A stretch of 45,886 bases of DNA, taken from IMG/VR virus record IMGVR_UViG_3300010368_000021, positions 1 to 45,886 of that record, one strand, 5' to 3'. The position numbers and the translations under genes were made by a program. Each line of letters starts with the position of its first letter. Position 1 is the first letter of the stretch. Shown piece by piece: positions 1-6,786 of the stretch. Source of the DNA: a virus. The notes under the pieces are model-generated. The model made no database searches and was not told where the DNA came from. It saw only the letters and a program-made list of their open reading frames with translations.

Positions 1-375
1 GTTCATCAGGAACTTCAGGTAACTCAGGTTCATCAGGAACTTCAGGTATAAACGGTACTTCAGGAACTTCAGGTTCATCAGGAACTTCAGGTAACTCAGG
101 TTCATCAGGAACTTCAGGTAACTCAGGTTCATCAGGAACTTCAGGAATAAACGGTACTTCCGGTTCCTCTGGTACTTCAGGTATAGACGGAACATCAGGT
201 TCTTCAGGTAACTCAGGTTCATCAGGAACATCAGGAATAAACGGTACTTCCGGTTCCTCTGGTACTTCAGGTAACTCAGGTTCATCAGGAACTTCAGGAA
301 TAAACGGTACTTCCGGTTCCTCTGGTACTTCAGGATCATCAGGAACATCTGGTACAAGTGGCACTTCAGGCAGTT
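1..375 (+). repeat. In-frame Gly-X-Y coding repeat tract
   Basis: Degenerate tandem repeats of 9-base multiples encode collagen-like triplets. A 38-base block starting GGAATAAACGGTACTTCCGG occurs identically at 144-181, 234-271 and 297-334. The offsets are 90 and 63 bases, both multiples of 9, so length change keeps both reading frame and triplet phase. Confidence 0.9.
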
Positions 376-932
376 CTTTTGCAGGAAGCATTACTGGTAC
401 AACTGCTAACGGTGTCTTAACTTATATCAACGCCACTAATAATCTACAAGTAGAATCAGCCTTAACATTTACTGGAAAATACTTACAATTTGATGAAGGT
501 TCATATCTAGTATATGACTCAGGAATTACTGGTACTCCCGATAATTCTGGTGAAGTTACATTTTATGGAACTTTTTATACTACTAATGGTACAATAGCAG
601 AAGGGGATTTAATTGTATTTACTACAGCAGGACTGAATTCTGGGTGGTTTAGAGCTTCCGCAAACAATGCAACATACGGAACAAAAATGTTAGGTATTGC
701 TATGGGCACTGCATCTAGTAATGGGATACTTTTAAGAGGTTGGGCTAAGAGTTCTGTATTTACACAAACAGGAAAAGGAAATAATTTATATGTTTCTACT
801 ACTGCTGGTGATTTACAAACAGCTGTTCCTAGTGGGAGTGGTAATATAGTTAGACTTGTAGGAAATATGATAGATGATGGTAATAATATAATATACTTTA
901 ATCCAGACAGTACTTGGGTACAAATAACATAA
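3..932 (+). CDS. Collagen-like tail fibre protein, 5'-truncated
   Basis: The reading frame is open from the window edge to the TAA at 930-932, so the N-terminus lies outside the window; an internal ATG at 687 is not the real start. The first ~115 codons encode Gly at every third position (G-T-S, G-S-S, G-N-S, G-I-N), a collagen-like triple-helix pattern rich in Ser and Thr. After about 375 the sequence becomes a non-repetitive, beta-rich C-terminal domain with many Gly, Thr and Asn, containing a TANGVLTYINATNNLQVE-type segment often found in phage fibre tips. Such proteins are thought to form trimeric fibres with the C-terminal domain as tip or attachment region. The adjacent genes (methyltransferase, beta-rich protein) fit a host-recognition block. 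Fibre role is inferred from composition and context; the receptor is unknown. Confidence 0.8.
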   Translation, partial: SSGTSGNSGSSGTSGINGTSGTSGSSGTSGNSGSSGTSGNSGSSGTSGINGTSGSSGTSGIDGTSGSSGNSGSSGTSGINGTSGSSGTSGNSGSSGTSGINGTSGSSGTSGSSGTSGTSGTSGSSFAGSITGTTANGVLTYINATNNLQVESALTFTGKYLQFDEGSYLVYDSGITGTPDNSGEVTFYGTFYTTNGTIAEGDLIVFTTAGLNSGWFRASANNATYGTKMLGIAMGTASSNGILLRGWAKSSVFTQTGKGNNLYVSTTAGDLQTAVPSGSGNIVRLVGNMIDDGNNIIYFNPDSTWVQIT

Positions 933-946
933 AATAAAAAACCAAT

Positions 947-1510
947 ATGACTTACTTATCGCAAAGCCTTACATTTGAATCTAATAGAATATACTTTATG
1001 GGTAATGATGGGTTCGAAAGAGAAGTGATGATGGATTGGGAGGATGAATTAATGTCTGGGTCAGCCGCATATGTTACTCAAAATGGAGGAGATATCTTAG
1101 AGATAGGATTTGGTATGGGTATATCAGCAGGATATATTCAATCAAACAAAATCTCCACTCATACAATAGTTGAAAATCATCCTGACATTATACCACGTGC
1201 TAAAGAATGGGCCTCTGATAAACCTAATGTTACTATAATAGAAGGAAGTTGGTATGATAATTTAAATACTTTATCAACCTATGATGGAATATTTCACGAT
1301 ACATATGGTGATGAAAGCCTTAGGTACCTATCCTCCTCATTAACACAGCTTATAAAACCTAGAGGGGTAGCAACCTGGTGGAATATGTTAACAACATCTT
1401 CTAATCTACACAACATACCAGATGTAGAATATCAAGAATTCGATATTACACCCCCTAAAAATTCATACTATAATAATAGTAAATATTTTTTACCTAAAAA
1501 GCAGTTTTAA
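947..1510 (+). CDS. Guanidinoacetate N-methyltransferase-like SAM methyltransferase
   Basis: A 187-residue class I SAM-dependent methyltransferase. The SAM-binding glycine motif is LEIGFGMG at residues 51-58, an acidic residue ending strand 2 is E76, and motif II is DGIFHDTYGD at 113-122. Beyond the general fold, it resembles guanidinoacetate methyltransferase: a W-E pair (W31-E32) just before the SAM domain, the GFGM variant of motif I, a (Y/H)DTY motif with D118, and a C-terminal PP-x4-YY segment. In GAMT the equivalents of E32 and D118 contact the guanidino group. The length is slightly below the ~235 residues of animal GAMT. It lies between two fibre-type genes, so a substrate on a fibre, an arginine-like side chain or a small guanidino compound are all possible. 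Family assignment is fairly sure; the substrate is unknown. Confidence 0.72.
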   Translation: MTYLSQSLTFESNRIYFMGNDGFEREVMMDWEDELMSGSAAYVTQNGGDILEIGFGMGISAGYIQSNKISTHTIVENHPDIIPRAKEWASDKPNVTIIEGSWYDNLNTLSTYDGIFHDTYGDESLRYLSSSLTQLIKPRGVATWWNMLTTSSNLHNIPDVEYQEFDITPPKNSYYNNSKYFLPKKQF

Positions 1511-1513
1511 GAT

Positions 1514-2209
1514 ATGGCAACAACAACAGTAACAGCCTCTAAAGAAGTAAGAGCATACAGTGCAGTTACTACTTCCTGGGCAGCCGCTAGAGACGCTACA
1601 TCAGCAGACAGCTTTACACAATTTACTACATCTACAACTACCGGACTTACCTCGGAAGTATATTCAACGGGAAGAGGAGGAGGACTCTATGAAGTAAGTA
1701 GAGGATTTTTCTTATTTGATGTATCAGGGGTAGGCGGAACTATAACTTCTATGGATTTAAAAATCTACGGAACTAATTACGATTCCATCGATGTAATGGT
1801 AGGTAAGAGTACAGCATTTTCAGATGATGGAAACAATTTTCAATCTGCTGATTTTAATAATTGGAGCCCTTCCTCTCCTACAGCATACATGGCTTCTTCA
1901 CTAGCCTGGGCTATAGATACCTATAATACACTAACATTAAATAGTACTGCTATTTCGGATGCAAACACTAATGGAGTATTAAATGTTGTAGTTTTAGGAA
2001 ATGATTATGATTATAGTAATAATGAACCTCTTTCAGCTATATCTAGATCTGCAGGAGCATGGTTTAAAAATGTAACATATCCAATATACCTAGACATTAC
2101 CTACACACCACCAGGGTACGGAAATATAGTAACAGGAGTTATACCAGATAGTATTACTAATGTAATAGATGTAGCAACAGCTAATATTAGTAATATTATA
2201 GGAGTATAA
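1514..2209 (+). CDS. Beta-rich tail fibre accessory / adhesin-like protein
   Basis: A 231-residue protein rich in Thr, Ser, Asn and Gly with alternating hydrophobic residues typical of beta-sandwich virion proteins. The stretch RGFFLFDVSG followed by TITSMDLKIYG (about residues 63-89) resembles the R-x-x-x-x-F-D-(L/V)-S...A-x-L-x-(L/I) core of DNRLRE/CBM96-type carbohydrate-binding modules. The C-terminus is short and repetitive (VIDVATANISN). It starts 3 bases after the preceding stop. Placed after a collagen-like fibre gene, it is probably a virion surface or fibre-tip protein; this is inference from composition, one motif and context. Confidence 0.5.
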   Translation: MATTTVTASKEVRAYSAVTTSWAAARDATSADSFTQFTTSTTTGLTSEVYSTGRGGGLYEVSRGFFLFDVSGVGGTITSMDLKIYGTNYDSIDVMVGKSTAFSDDGNNFQSADFNNWSPSSPTAYMASSLAWAIDTYNTLTLNSTAISDANTNGVLNVVVLGNDYDYSNNEPLSAISRSAGAWFKNVTYPIYLDITYTPPGYGNIVTGVIPDSITNVIDVATANISNIIGV

Positions 2210-2254
2210 TTTTAATAATGTAGGACATAACTAAAAAGAGTAGTATACTTCCAA

Positions 2255-2272
2255 TATAAATAACTATTTATA
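2255..2272. repeat. Inverted repeat of TATAAATA / TATTTATA
   Basis: TATAAATA (2255-2262), two bases, then TATTTATA (2265-2272): a perfect 8-base inverted repeat with a 2-base centre, located 27 bases before the next start codon. The left half equals the T4 late promoter box on the + strand; the right half is the box repeated throughout this window. Confidence 0.7.
2265..2272 (+). promoter_or_regulatory. TATTTATA box (candidate late promoter)
   Basis: Exact TATTTATA preceded by C and followed by A, 27 bases upstream of the ATG at 2300 in an otherwise gene-free 90-base gap. Confidence 0.55.
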
Positions 2273-2299
2273 AGAGGAGTACTTAATAATAATTTTCAA

Positions 2300-2854
2300 A
2301 TGATAAGAATTAGAGACATAATAGGATGCCCATCACTCCAGTACCACCTAGACAATAAACTCTCCTTATATGAGAATGTCTACCGGTACTCCAGCGAAAG
2401 CTTTATACAACTATTTACAGAAGCAAGACAAGCTCTTAGGGACGGTAATATACAGTTAAACGAACAGGATTTAGAGTTATTGGAATCTACAGATATCGGT
2501 GAATATGGAATATTTGAAGGTGAAAAAATACCTTTAGACCTACCCATGGTTTATGAAGCAGAATACCAAGGTAGGGAAGTAGCACTAAACAAACCTAAAC
2601 GGGGAGGATCTAAAAAGTTCTATGTTTATACAAAGAATAAAAAAGGAAACGTAGTAAAAGTATCCTTTGGAGCAGTAGATGGAGGACAGAATCTATCAGT
2701 AAAGTTGGATGATCCAAAAAGAAGAAAAGCATTTGCTGATCGTCATAACTGTGATCAAAAGAAAGACAAAAGTAAACCAGGGTACTGGAGCTGTAGATTG
2801 ACCAGATATGCCAAATCCTTAGGAATGAAAAAGAATTATTCAGGTTATTGGTAG
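2300..2854 (+). CDS. Conserved phage protein with basic Cys/Trp C-terminal module
   Basis: 184 residues, function unknown. The N-terminal half is acidic and probably helical. The C-terminal half (about 94-184) is basic: KPKRGGSKKFYVYTKN, then a GNVVKVSFG strand, DPKRRKAFADRHNC and YWSCRLTRYAKSLG. A module with the RGGxKKFYVY...RKAFADRHNC...YWSCRL pattern recurs in T4-like phages of aquatic bacteria, usually as a C-terminal part of otherwise unrelated proteins. Its two Cys and many basic residues could support nucleic-acid or metal binding, but I cannot assign a function. It is the first gene of a run of small genes behind a TATTTATA box. Confidence 0.7.
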   Translation: MIRIRDIIGCPSLQYHLDNKLSLYENVYRYSSESFIQLFTEARQALRDGNIQLNEQDLELLESTDIGEYGIFEGEKIPLDLPMVYEAEYQGREVALNKPKRGGSKKFYVYTKNKKGNVVKVSFGAVDGGQNLSVKLDDPKRRKAFADRHNCDQKKDKSKPGYWSCRLTRYAKSLGMKKNYSGYW

Positions 2855-2877
2855 GTATTGACAGTAAAAGGGGGTAT

Positions 2878-3144
2878 ATGGAAGAAACTGTAAACAGGCC
2901 ATACATAGAAGAAGGAGAAGTAAGAACCTTTACTCAGAATATATCTGAAGAAGAGTTGGTATGGCATAGAGATAAAGAAGACAGGATCCTACAAACGTTA
3001 CACTCTACAGATTGGAAATTTCAATTTGACAACCAGACACCTGAAGTATTATCAGAAAAAGATCTATTTATACCTAAAGAGACCTACCATCGTCTCATAA
3101 AAGGAAACGGTAATTTAAAATTAAGAGTAATAAAAATTGGCTAA
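2878..3144 (+). CDS. Small cupin-like conserved phage protein
   Basis: 88 residues from the ATG at 2878; a TTG at 2848 in the same frame would add ten residues and overlap the previous stop, but the ATG follows a purine-rich leader and is preferred. The sequence EELVWHRDKEDR, then FIPKETYHRLIKGNGNLKLRV near the C-terminus, looks like half of a cupin fold: the HR...H-R...G pattern and a terminal beta strand. Proteins of this size and pattern are common in T4-like phages of aquatic bacteria with no known role. The stop overlaps the TTG start of the next gene. Confidence 0.7.
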   Translation: MEETVNRPYIEEGEVRTFTQNISEEELVWHRDKEDRILQTLHSTDWKFQFDNQTPEVLSEKDLFIPKETYHRLIKGNGNLKLRVIKIG

Positions 3145-3274
3145 AAATAACGTAACTGGAGGTGCTCACGAAAAGACCAAAAGAAAAAGACCAGGAGTTC
3201 ACGCAAAATCAAAAACATCAAAGCTTAAAAATTCTAAGAATTATAAAAAGCTTTATAAAGGACAAGGATCATGA
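3137..3274 (+). CDS. Very basic 45-residue conserved phage protein, TTG start
   Basis: An open frame from TTG (3137-3139) to TGA (3272-3274). It reads MAKNNVTGGAHEKTKRKRPG and then HAKSKTSKLKNSKNYKKLYK, with about one third Lys/Arg. The start overlaps the preceding stop and the stop overlaps the next ATG (ATGA at 3271-3274), the packing seen throughout this window. A near-identical small Lys-rich protein (GGAHEKTKRKRPGVHAKSK pattern) is frequent in T4-like phages of aquatic bacteria. Its charge suggests DNA or RNA binding; I cannot name a function. Confidence 0.75.
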   Translation: MAKNNVTGGAHEKTKRKRPGVHAKSKTSKLKNSKNYKKLYKGQGS

Positions 3275-3615
3275 AATTAGTAAAAATAATACTAGAGTAC
3301 GGGGAATCTGACAATACTTTAGAAATGCTGCAGGCCGAACTAACAAAAAGGTACGGACAGTACAAACCTAACTTAACAATGAACCAGTATTCACAAGATC
3401 GTGAAAAAGGAGATAAATTATTTGGAAAAGGGTTTGGAAAACTAGAATTTATAGTACGGGAAGACCTTCCGAAAGAGCTATTCAATGAAATAACAAGATT
3501 CTTAGAAGATAAGCATTTTGCAATTACAAGTACAACTAGTACTTATGAAAATGAACCAGGAGAGAGGAGAATATACCCGTCAATTGGTTTTAATTTTAAT
3601 TTAAGAGACCTGTAG
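3271..3615 (+). CDS. Small phage protein with MKLxxIILE N-terminal tag
   Basis: 114 residues, unrecognised. It begins MKLVKIILEYGES: a nine-residue amphipathic tag ending in I-L-E, the consensus (I/L)xE of T4-type prohead proteases. The rest looks alpha/beta (KLEFIVREDLPKELFNEITRF, then YPSIGFNFNLRDL). The ATG overlaps the preceding TGA, and the TAG stop shares a base with the GTG start of the following kinase-like gene, so the two are probably translationally coupled. The shared N-terminal tag with the next gene suggests a common destination, possibly the phage head. Confidence 0.7.
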   Translation: MKLVKIILEYGESDNTLEMLQAELTKRYGQYKPNLTMNQYSQDREKGDKLFGKGFGKLEFIVREDLPKELFNEITRFLEDKHFAITSTTSTYENEPGERRIYPSIGFNFNLRDL

Positions 3616-4046
3616 TGAAACTATCGCAAATAATATTAGAAGGTCCGATAGAATATGATCCTGCTTTTAATAAACAGATAGATAAAATACAAGATAGAGG
3701 AGGAAAATACTTAGGCTCAGGGGATTACGGTTCTGTATATCTACTTGACGGTAAAGCGGTAAAGGTAACAACTGACGAAGTTGAATTAGATCATGCTGAG
3801 CTGCTTAAAGGAAAAAAAACAAATAATTTTGTCTTCATTTACGATGTTAGTAGGTTAGGGGATAAGTTAGGAGTAATTACAATGGACGTTATGGGGGAAT
3901 TTAAAGGAGAAATTCCTGAAGACTTTATAGATGCCTTAGAAGCGGAAGCAAAAAGATTAGGAATACCTTCTGATGAATTAGATATAAGGCCGGATAATTT
4001 TATGATCAACCCTAAATCTGGGAAATTAAAAATGACAGACGTATAA
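3615..4046 (+). CDS. Miniature protein-kinase-like protein with N-terminal tag
   Basis: 143 residues from a GTG start overlapping the previous TAG. After the tag MKLSQIILE|G it shows the protein kinase core in order: a glycine-rich loop LGSGDYGSVY (33-42), a beta-3 lysine K50 in AVKV, acidic helix-C candidates (E56-E62), a catalytic-loop-like LDIRPDNFM with D123 and N128, and D142 in TDV in place of DFG. The protein ends one residue later, so the activation loop and most of the C-lobe are absent; typical kinases are ~260 residues. All four invariant residues (K, D, N, D) are nevertheless present, so this is not a random remnant. It could be an active minimal kinase, a phosphotransferase of another kind, or a nucleotide-binding pseudokinase. 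A terminator follows immediately. Confidence 0.65.
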   Translation: MKLSQIILEGPIEYDPAFNKQIDKIQDRGGKYLGSGDYGSVYLLDGKAVKVTTDEVELDHAELLKGKKTNNFVFIYDVSRLGDKLGVITMDVMGEFKGEIPEDFIDALEAEAKRLGIPSDELDIRPDNFMINPKSGKLKMTDV

Positions 4047-4070
4047 GTTGCTTAATTGCAACTTTTTTCT
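4045..4070 (+). terminator. Intrinsic terminator after kinase-like gene
   Basis: A perfect 7-bp stem AAGTTGC (4045-4051) / GCAACTT (4058-4064), loop TTAATT, followed by TTTTCT. The stem starts inside the stop codon of the kinase-like gene and overlaps the -33 element of the next promoter. Confidence 0.8.
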
Positions 4071-4078
4071 TATATTAA
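4048..4078 (+). promoter_or_regulatory. TTG-N16-TTCTTATATT promoter before primase
   Basis: TTG at 4048-4050, 20 bases, then TATATT from 4071, with TTC just before it. The box ends 17 bases before the primase ATG at 4096. It resembles the Bacteroidetes TTG / TAnnTTTG arrangement and matches four other sites in this window in spacing. Confidence 0.65.
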
Positions 4079-4095
4079 GATAATAACTGTTAAGT

Positions 4096-5022
4096 ATGGA
4101 GTATACTTTTTTATTAGGATCTATAGAAAACGTATTGGGAAAGAGTCATAAAAGAGCTAGAGATAACTACGCTTTTAATTGTCCTTTCTGCAATCACCGA
4201 AAACCTAAGTTAGAAATTAATCTAGCAACTAATGAAGAAGGTAAAAACCACTGGGAGTGTTGGGTATGTAAATCCAGAGGAACTACTATATACTCGCTAC
4301 TAAAGCAATTAAAAATACCTAAAGGAGAAGCACAGGAGGTTCTCAAATACATAAAGAAAGGTAAAAAATACGAATATAGTAATGATGAAATCACAGAGCT
4401 TCCTAAAGAATACCAACCTCTACATTCAGCTACAACAAAATCTATCACTGCCAATAAGATAAGAAAGTACTTATATGAACGAGGACTTACCGACAATGAT
4501 TTTATTAAATACTCTATTGGATATACGACAGATGGAGACTATGGAGGTCGAATCATTATACCAAGTTATTCTGAGTCGGGTAGGCTCAATTATTTTATTG
4601 GAAGAACTTACGAAAGAGCGTATTTTAAATACAAAAACCCAGAAACTTCTAAAGACATAGTATTCTTCGAAAACATGATCAATTGGGATAAACCGATAAT
4701 ACTATGTGAAGGTGTATTTGATGCAATGGCAATACGGAGAAACGCTGTTCCCATACTAGGAAAAAGTCTTTCCCACTCTCTAATGAAAAGAATAATAACG
4801 TCAAAAGTAGATGACATTTATATAGCTCTGGATCAAGATGCACAAAAAGATGCATTAGAGATAGCAGAAAATTTATTAAATTCAGGAAAAAGGGTCTTTC
4901 TAATTGACTTAAAAGAAAAAGACCCAAGTGAAGTAGGGTTTAGAAATTTTACTAAACTTATTCAATCCGCAAAAGAATTAGACTTTACAGGTCTAATGGT
5001 GCACAAAATTAATGCCCTATGA
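4096..5022 (+). CDS. DNA primase (zinc finger plus TOPRIM)
   Basis: 308 residues, functionally equivalent to T4 gp61. The N-terminal zinc-binding domain has CPFC (C29, C32) and CWVC (C55, C58). A central region (RKYLYERGL...YSIGYT...GGRIIIPSY) is typical of DnaG-type RNA polymerase domains. The TOPRIM catalytic acids are E205 in LCEGVFDAM and D246/D248 in ALDQDA. It would synthesise RNA primers for lagging-strand replication together with the phage helicase, which is not in this window. The gene has its own host-like promoter after a terminator, separating it from the small genes upstream. It overlaps the nuclease gene by four bases (ATGA). Confidence 0.92.
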   Translation: MEYTFLLGSIENVLGKSHKRARDNYAFNCPFCNHRKPKLEINLATNEEGKNHWECWVCKSRGTTIYSLLKQLKIPKGEAQEVLKYIKKGKKYEYSNDEITELPKEYQPLHSATTKSITANKIRKYLYERGLTDNDFIKYSIGYTTDGDYGGRIIIPSYSESGRLNYFIGRTYERAYFKYKNPETSKDIVFFENMINWDKPIILCEGVFDAMAIRRNAVPILGKSLSHSLMKRIITSKVDDIYIALDQDAQKDALEIAENLLNSGKRVFLIDLKEKDPSEVGFRNFTKLIQSAKELDFTGLMVHKINAL

Positions 5023-5801
5023 TCAAACAAGGTACAGACATTTTAAAAGAACATGCCAAAGACCGGTTAACTTTTGATGGGAAATTACAACAAATCAACT
5101 TCTTAGATAACAGAGTTTACAAAAGAAGAGAAGATACTTACTATCCATCAGTTACGACGATACTACAGTATATGCCAAAAAATAGATTCTTTGAAACTTG
5201 GCTAAAAGATGTAGGACATAATTCTGATATTATTATGCAGAAAGCAGGTAAAGAAGGGACCCAGGTACACGAAGCTGCCGAAAGGTTAGTACTAGGAGAA
5301 GAAGTACACTGGATGGATGATTACGGCAAAGCTAAGTACAGCGAATTAGTCTGGAGCATGATCCTTAAATTTACAGAATTCTGGAAAGAAAATAAACCAG
5401 AATTAATATCAGCAGAAGACTTCGTATACTCTGATACCCATAAGTATGCAGGAACAGCGGATCTAGTTGTTAAAATGCACGGCGAAGTTTGGTTGCTGGA
5501 TATAAAAACATCCAACAGCTTACATAAATCCTATGATCTTCAATTATCCGCTTATGCAAGAGCACTAGAAGAGATGAAAGGAATTAAAATACAAAGGACA
5601 GGAATTATTTGGTTAAAAGCAAGTACTAGGGGACCTTCAAAACAAAAGGAAGTTATACAAGGGGCAGGATGGCAGATTAAAGTAATAGATGAAATTGAAG
5701 AAAATTTTGAATTATTTAAGCTAATACAGAAACTATACTTATTAGAAAACCCATCTGTTAAACCTAAATATAAGTCTTACCCTACTTCCATTAAACTTTA
5801 A
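5019..5801 (+). CDS. RecB/Cas4-family PD-(D/E)XK exonuclease
   Basis: 260 residues with the ordered motifs of RecB-like nucleases: an N-terminal histidine H84 in GTQVHEAAE, GTADLVV with D148, the catalytic D161-x-K163 in LLDIKTS, and the motif IV segment LQLSAYA (Q175, Y179). These residues coordinate the metal and cleave DNA. The protein has no Cas4 four-cysteine iron-sulphur cluster, so it is closer to the stand-alone RecB-like phage exonucleases. Its start codon overlaps the primase stop, pointing to a role in replication, recombination or DNA end processing. Confidence 0.85.
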   Translation: MIKQGTDILKEHAKDRLTFDGKLQQINFLDNRVYKRREDTYYPSVTTILQYMPKNRFFETWLKDVGHNSDIIMQKAGKEGTQVHEAAERLVLGEEVHWMDDYGKAKYSELVWSMILKFTEFWKENKPELISAEDFVYSDTHKYAGTADLVVKMHGEVWLLDIKTSNSLHKSYDLQLSAYARALEEMKGIKIQRTGIIWLKASTRGPSKQKEVIQGAGWQIKVIDEIEENFELFKLIQKLYLLENPSVKPKYKSYPTSIKL

Positions 5802-5804
5802 TAC

Positions 5805-5812
5805 TATTTATA
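5805..5812 (+). promoter_or_regulatory. TATTTATA box within palindrome TATTTATAAATA
   Basis: An exact box; with the next four bases (5805-5816) it forms a 12-base perfect palindrome that reads TATTTATA and TATAAATA. It is 61 bases before the start at 5874 and lies immediately upstream of a host-like promoter, so the downstream operon may have two promoters. Confidence 0.5.
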
Positions 5813-5822
5813 AATAAAATAG

Positions 5823-5853
5823 TTGGTAGATCTAAAATAAATTCATATATTTA
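5823..5853 (+). promoter_or_regulatory. TTG-N16-TTCATATATT promoter before nucleotidyltransferase genes
   Basis: TTG 5823-5825, 20-base spacing, TATATTTA 5846-5853 followed by GGTC. It ends 20 bases before the ATG at 5874. ATAGTTGG and TATATTTAGGTC are shared exactly with the element at 13620. Confidence 0.7.
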
Positions 5854-5873
5854 GGTCAATAAAATAAATTAGT

Positions 5874-6785
5874 ATGGGAGGTAACGTTTTTAATAATACT
5901 GCTTCAATTAAAAAAGAGAATATAAAACCTACATTGTTTGAATTTTTCAAGCAATTTAAAGCAATTTTTCCTAAAGCAGAACCATTTTTTAGAGAGATGA
6001 AAACTTTAGGATCTGTAGGGAAAAAAGACTACTCAGGGGATATTGACTTAGCCCTATCAGGAAAATCTTTTGACGATATTAACGATTGGGGATTAGATCA
6101 AGACCATATTAATAAACTATTCGATGGTTTCAAAAAACGAGCTAGAACATCGTCTGATGATCAACTAATGAAGAGAGCTGTTATAGTTTCTGTAGCTCAA
6201 AAAATTGAGGAAAGTAATACCGATATCTTAGCCGATGTGAAAGGCTCAGGAGCAGGAGCATTATTCCTCTTATTTCCACAGTTTGATGAAAATAAAGAAG
6301 AAGTAGGTGATAACGTACAGATAGATATAAACGTGGGAGACGTAGACTGGCTTTCCTTTGCATACCACTCCACTACCTATTCAGGAAATGTAAAAGGATT
6401 ACATAGAACTCAACTTATTGTTGCTCTATTTTCACATAAGGGATATACCTTTTCACACAATTATGGAGTTAAAGATAAAGAAACTCAAGAGATAGTAGCT
6501 AATAGTCCACAACAGGCTATAGAACTTTTAAATAAGTTATATAATATTAAGTTAGATAAAGAGACTGCTGGAGATTACTTTAAATTAATAGAGACATTAG
6601 AAGCGGGATTATCTACAGAGGATTTGAATGGTGTATACGACAGGTACTTAAAAATATTAGACAGTACTAGAGCAGATATTCCCGAAGATTTACAATCGTA
6701 TTGGATAGAAAACCAAGACAGATTAACACTTAAAGGTAAATTCCTACCGGATGAATCGAATTTAACTAAATATAAAACAGTATAA
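5874..6785 (+). CDS. Nucleotidyltransferase-fold protein
   Basis: 303 residues. The segment KTLGSVGKKDYSGDIDLAL (43-61) carries the polymerase-beta-type nucleotidyltransferase signature: G46-S47, then D56-x-D58. A third carboxylate probably comes from D151 in VQIDINVGD. This superfamily transfers NMP units to nucleic acids, proteins or small molecules. The next gene begins with a second copy of the same fold, two bases downstream, so the two probably act together or on each other, as in nucleotidyltransferase-based modification systems. The substrate is not visible from sequence. Promoter elements of both classes precede it. Confidence 0.7.
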   Translation: MGGNVFNNTASIKKENIKPTLFEFFKQFKAIFPKAEPFFREMKTLGSVGKKDYSGDIDLALSGKSFDDINDWGLDQDHINKLFDGFKKRARTSSDDQLMKRAVIVSVAQKIEESNTDILADVKGSGAGALFLLFPQFDENKEEVGDNVQIDINVGDVDWLSFAYHSTTYSGNVKGLHRTQLIVALFSHKGYTFSHNYGVKDKETQEIVANSPQQAIELLNKLYNIKLDKETAGDYFKLIETLEAGLSTEDLNGVYDRYLKILDSTRADIPEDLQSYWIENQDRLTLKGKFLPDESNLTKYKTV

Positions 6786-6786
6786 A

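Noticed and set aside
1-375. Repeats resembling a CRISPR array
   Set aside because: Repeats are contiguous, in multiples of nine bases and in frame, encoding Gly-X-Y triplets; there are no spacers.
687-932. Separate small gene starting at ATG 687
   Set aside because: The frame is open without interruption from the window edge through the collagen-like tract, so this is the C-terminal part of the fibre gene.
2848-2877. TTG start for the cupin-like small protein
   Set aside because: It overlaps the previous stop and adds ten residues without clear conservation; the ATG at 2878 is adequate. TTG use cannot be excluded, since two other genes here start with TTG.
2255-5816. T4-type late promoters (TATAAATA) on the + strand
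   Set aside because: I saw convincing copies only at 2255 and 5809, both as part of palindromes with TATTTATA; the box is not present before the other structural genes.
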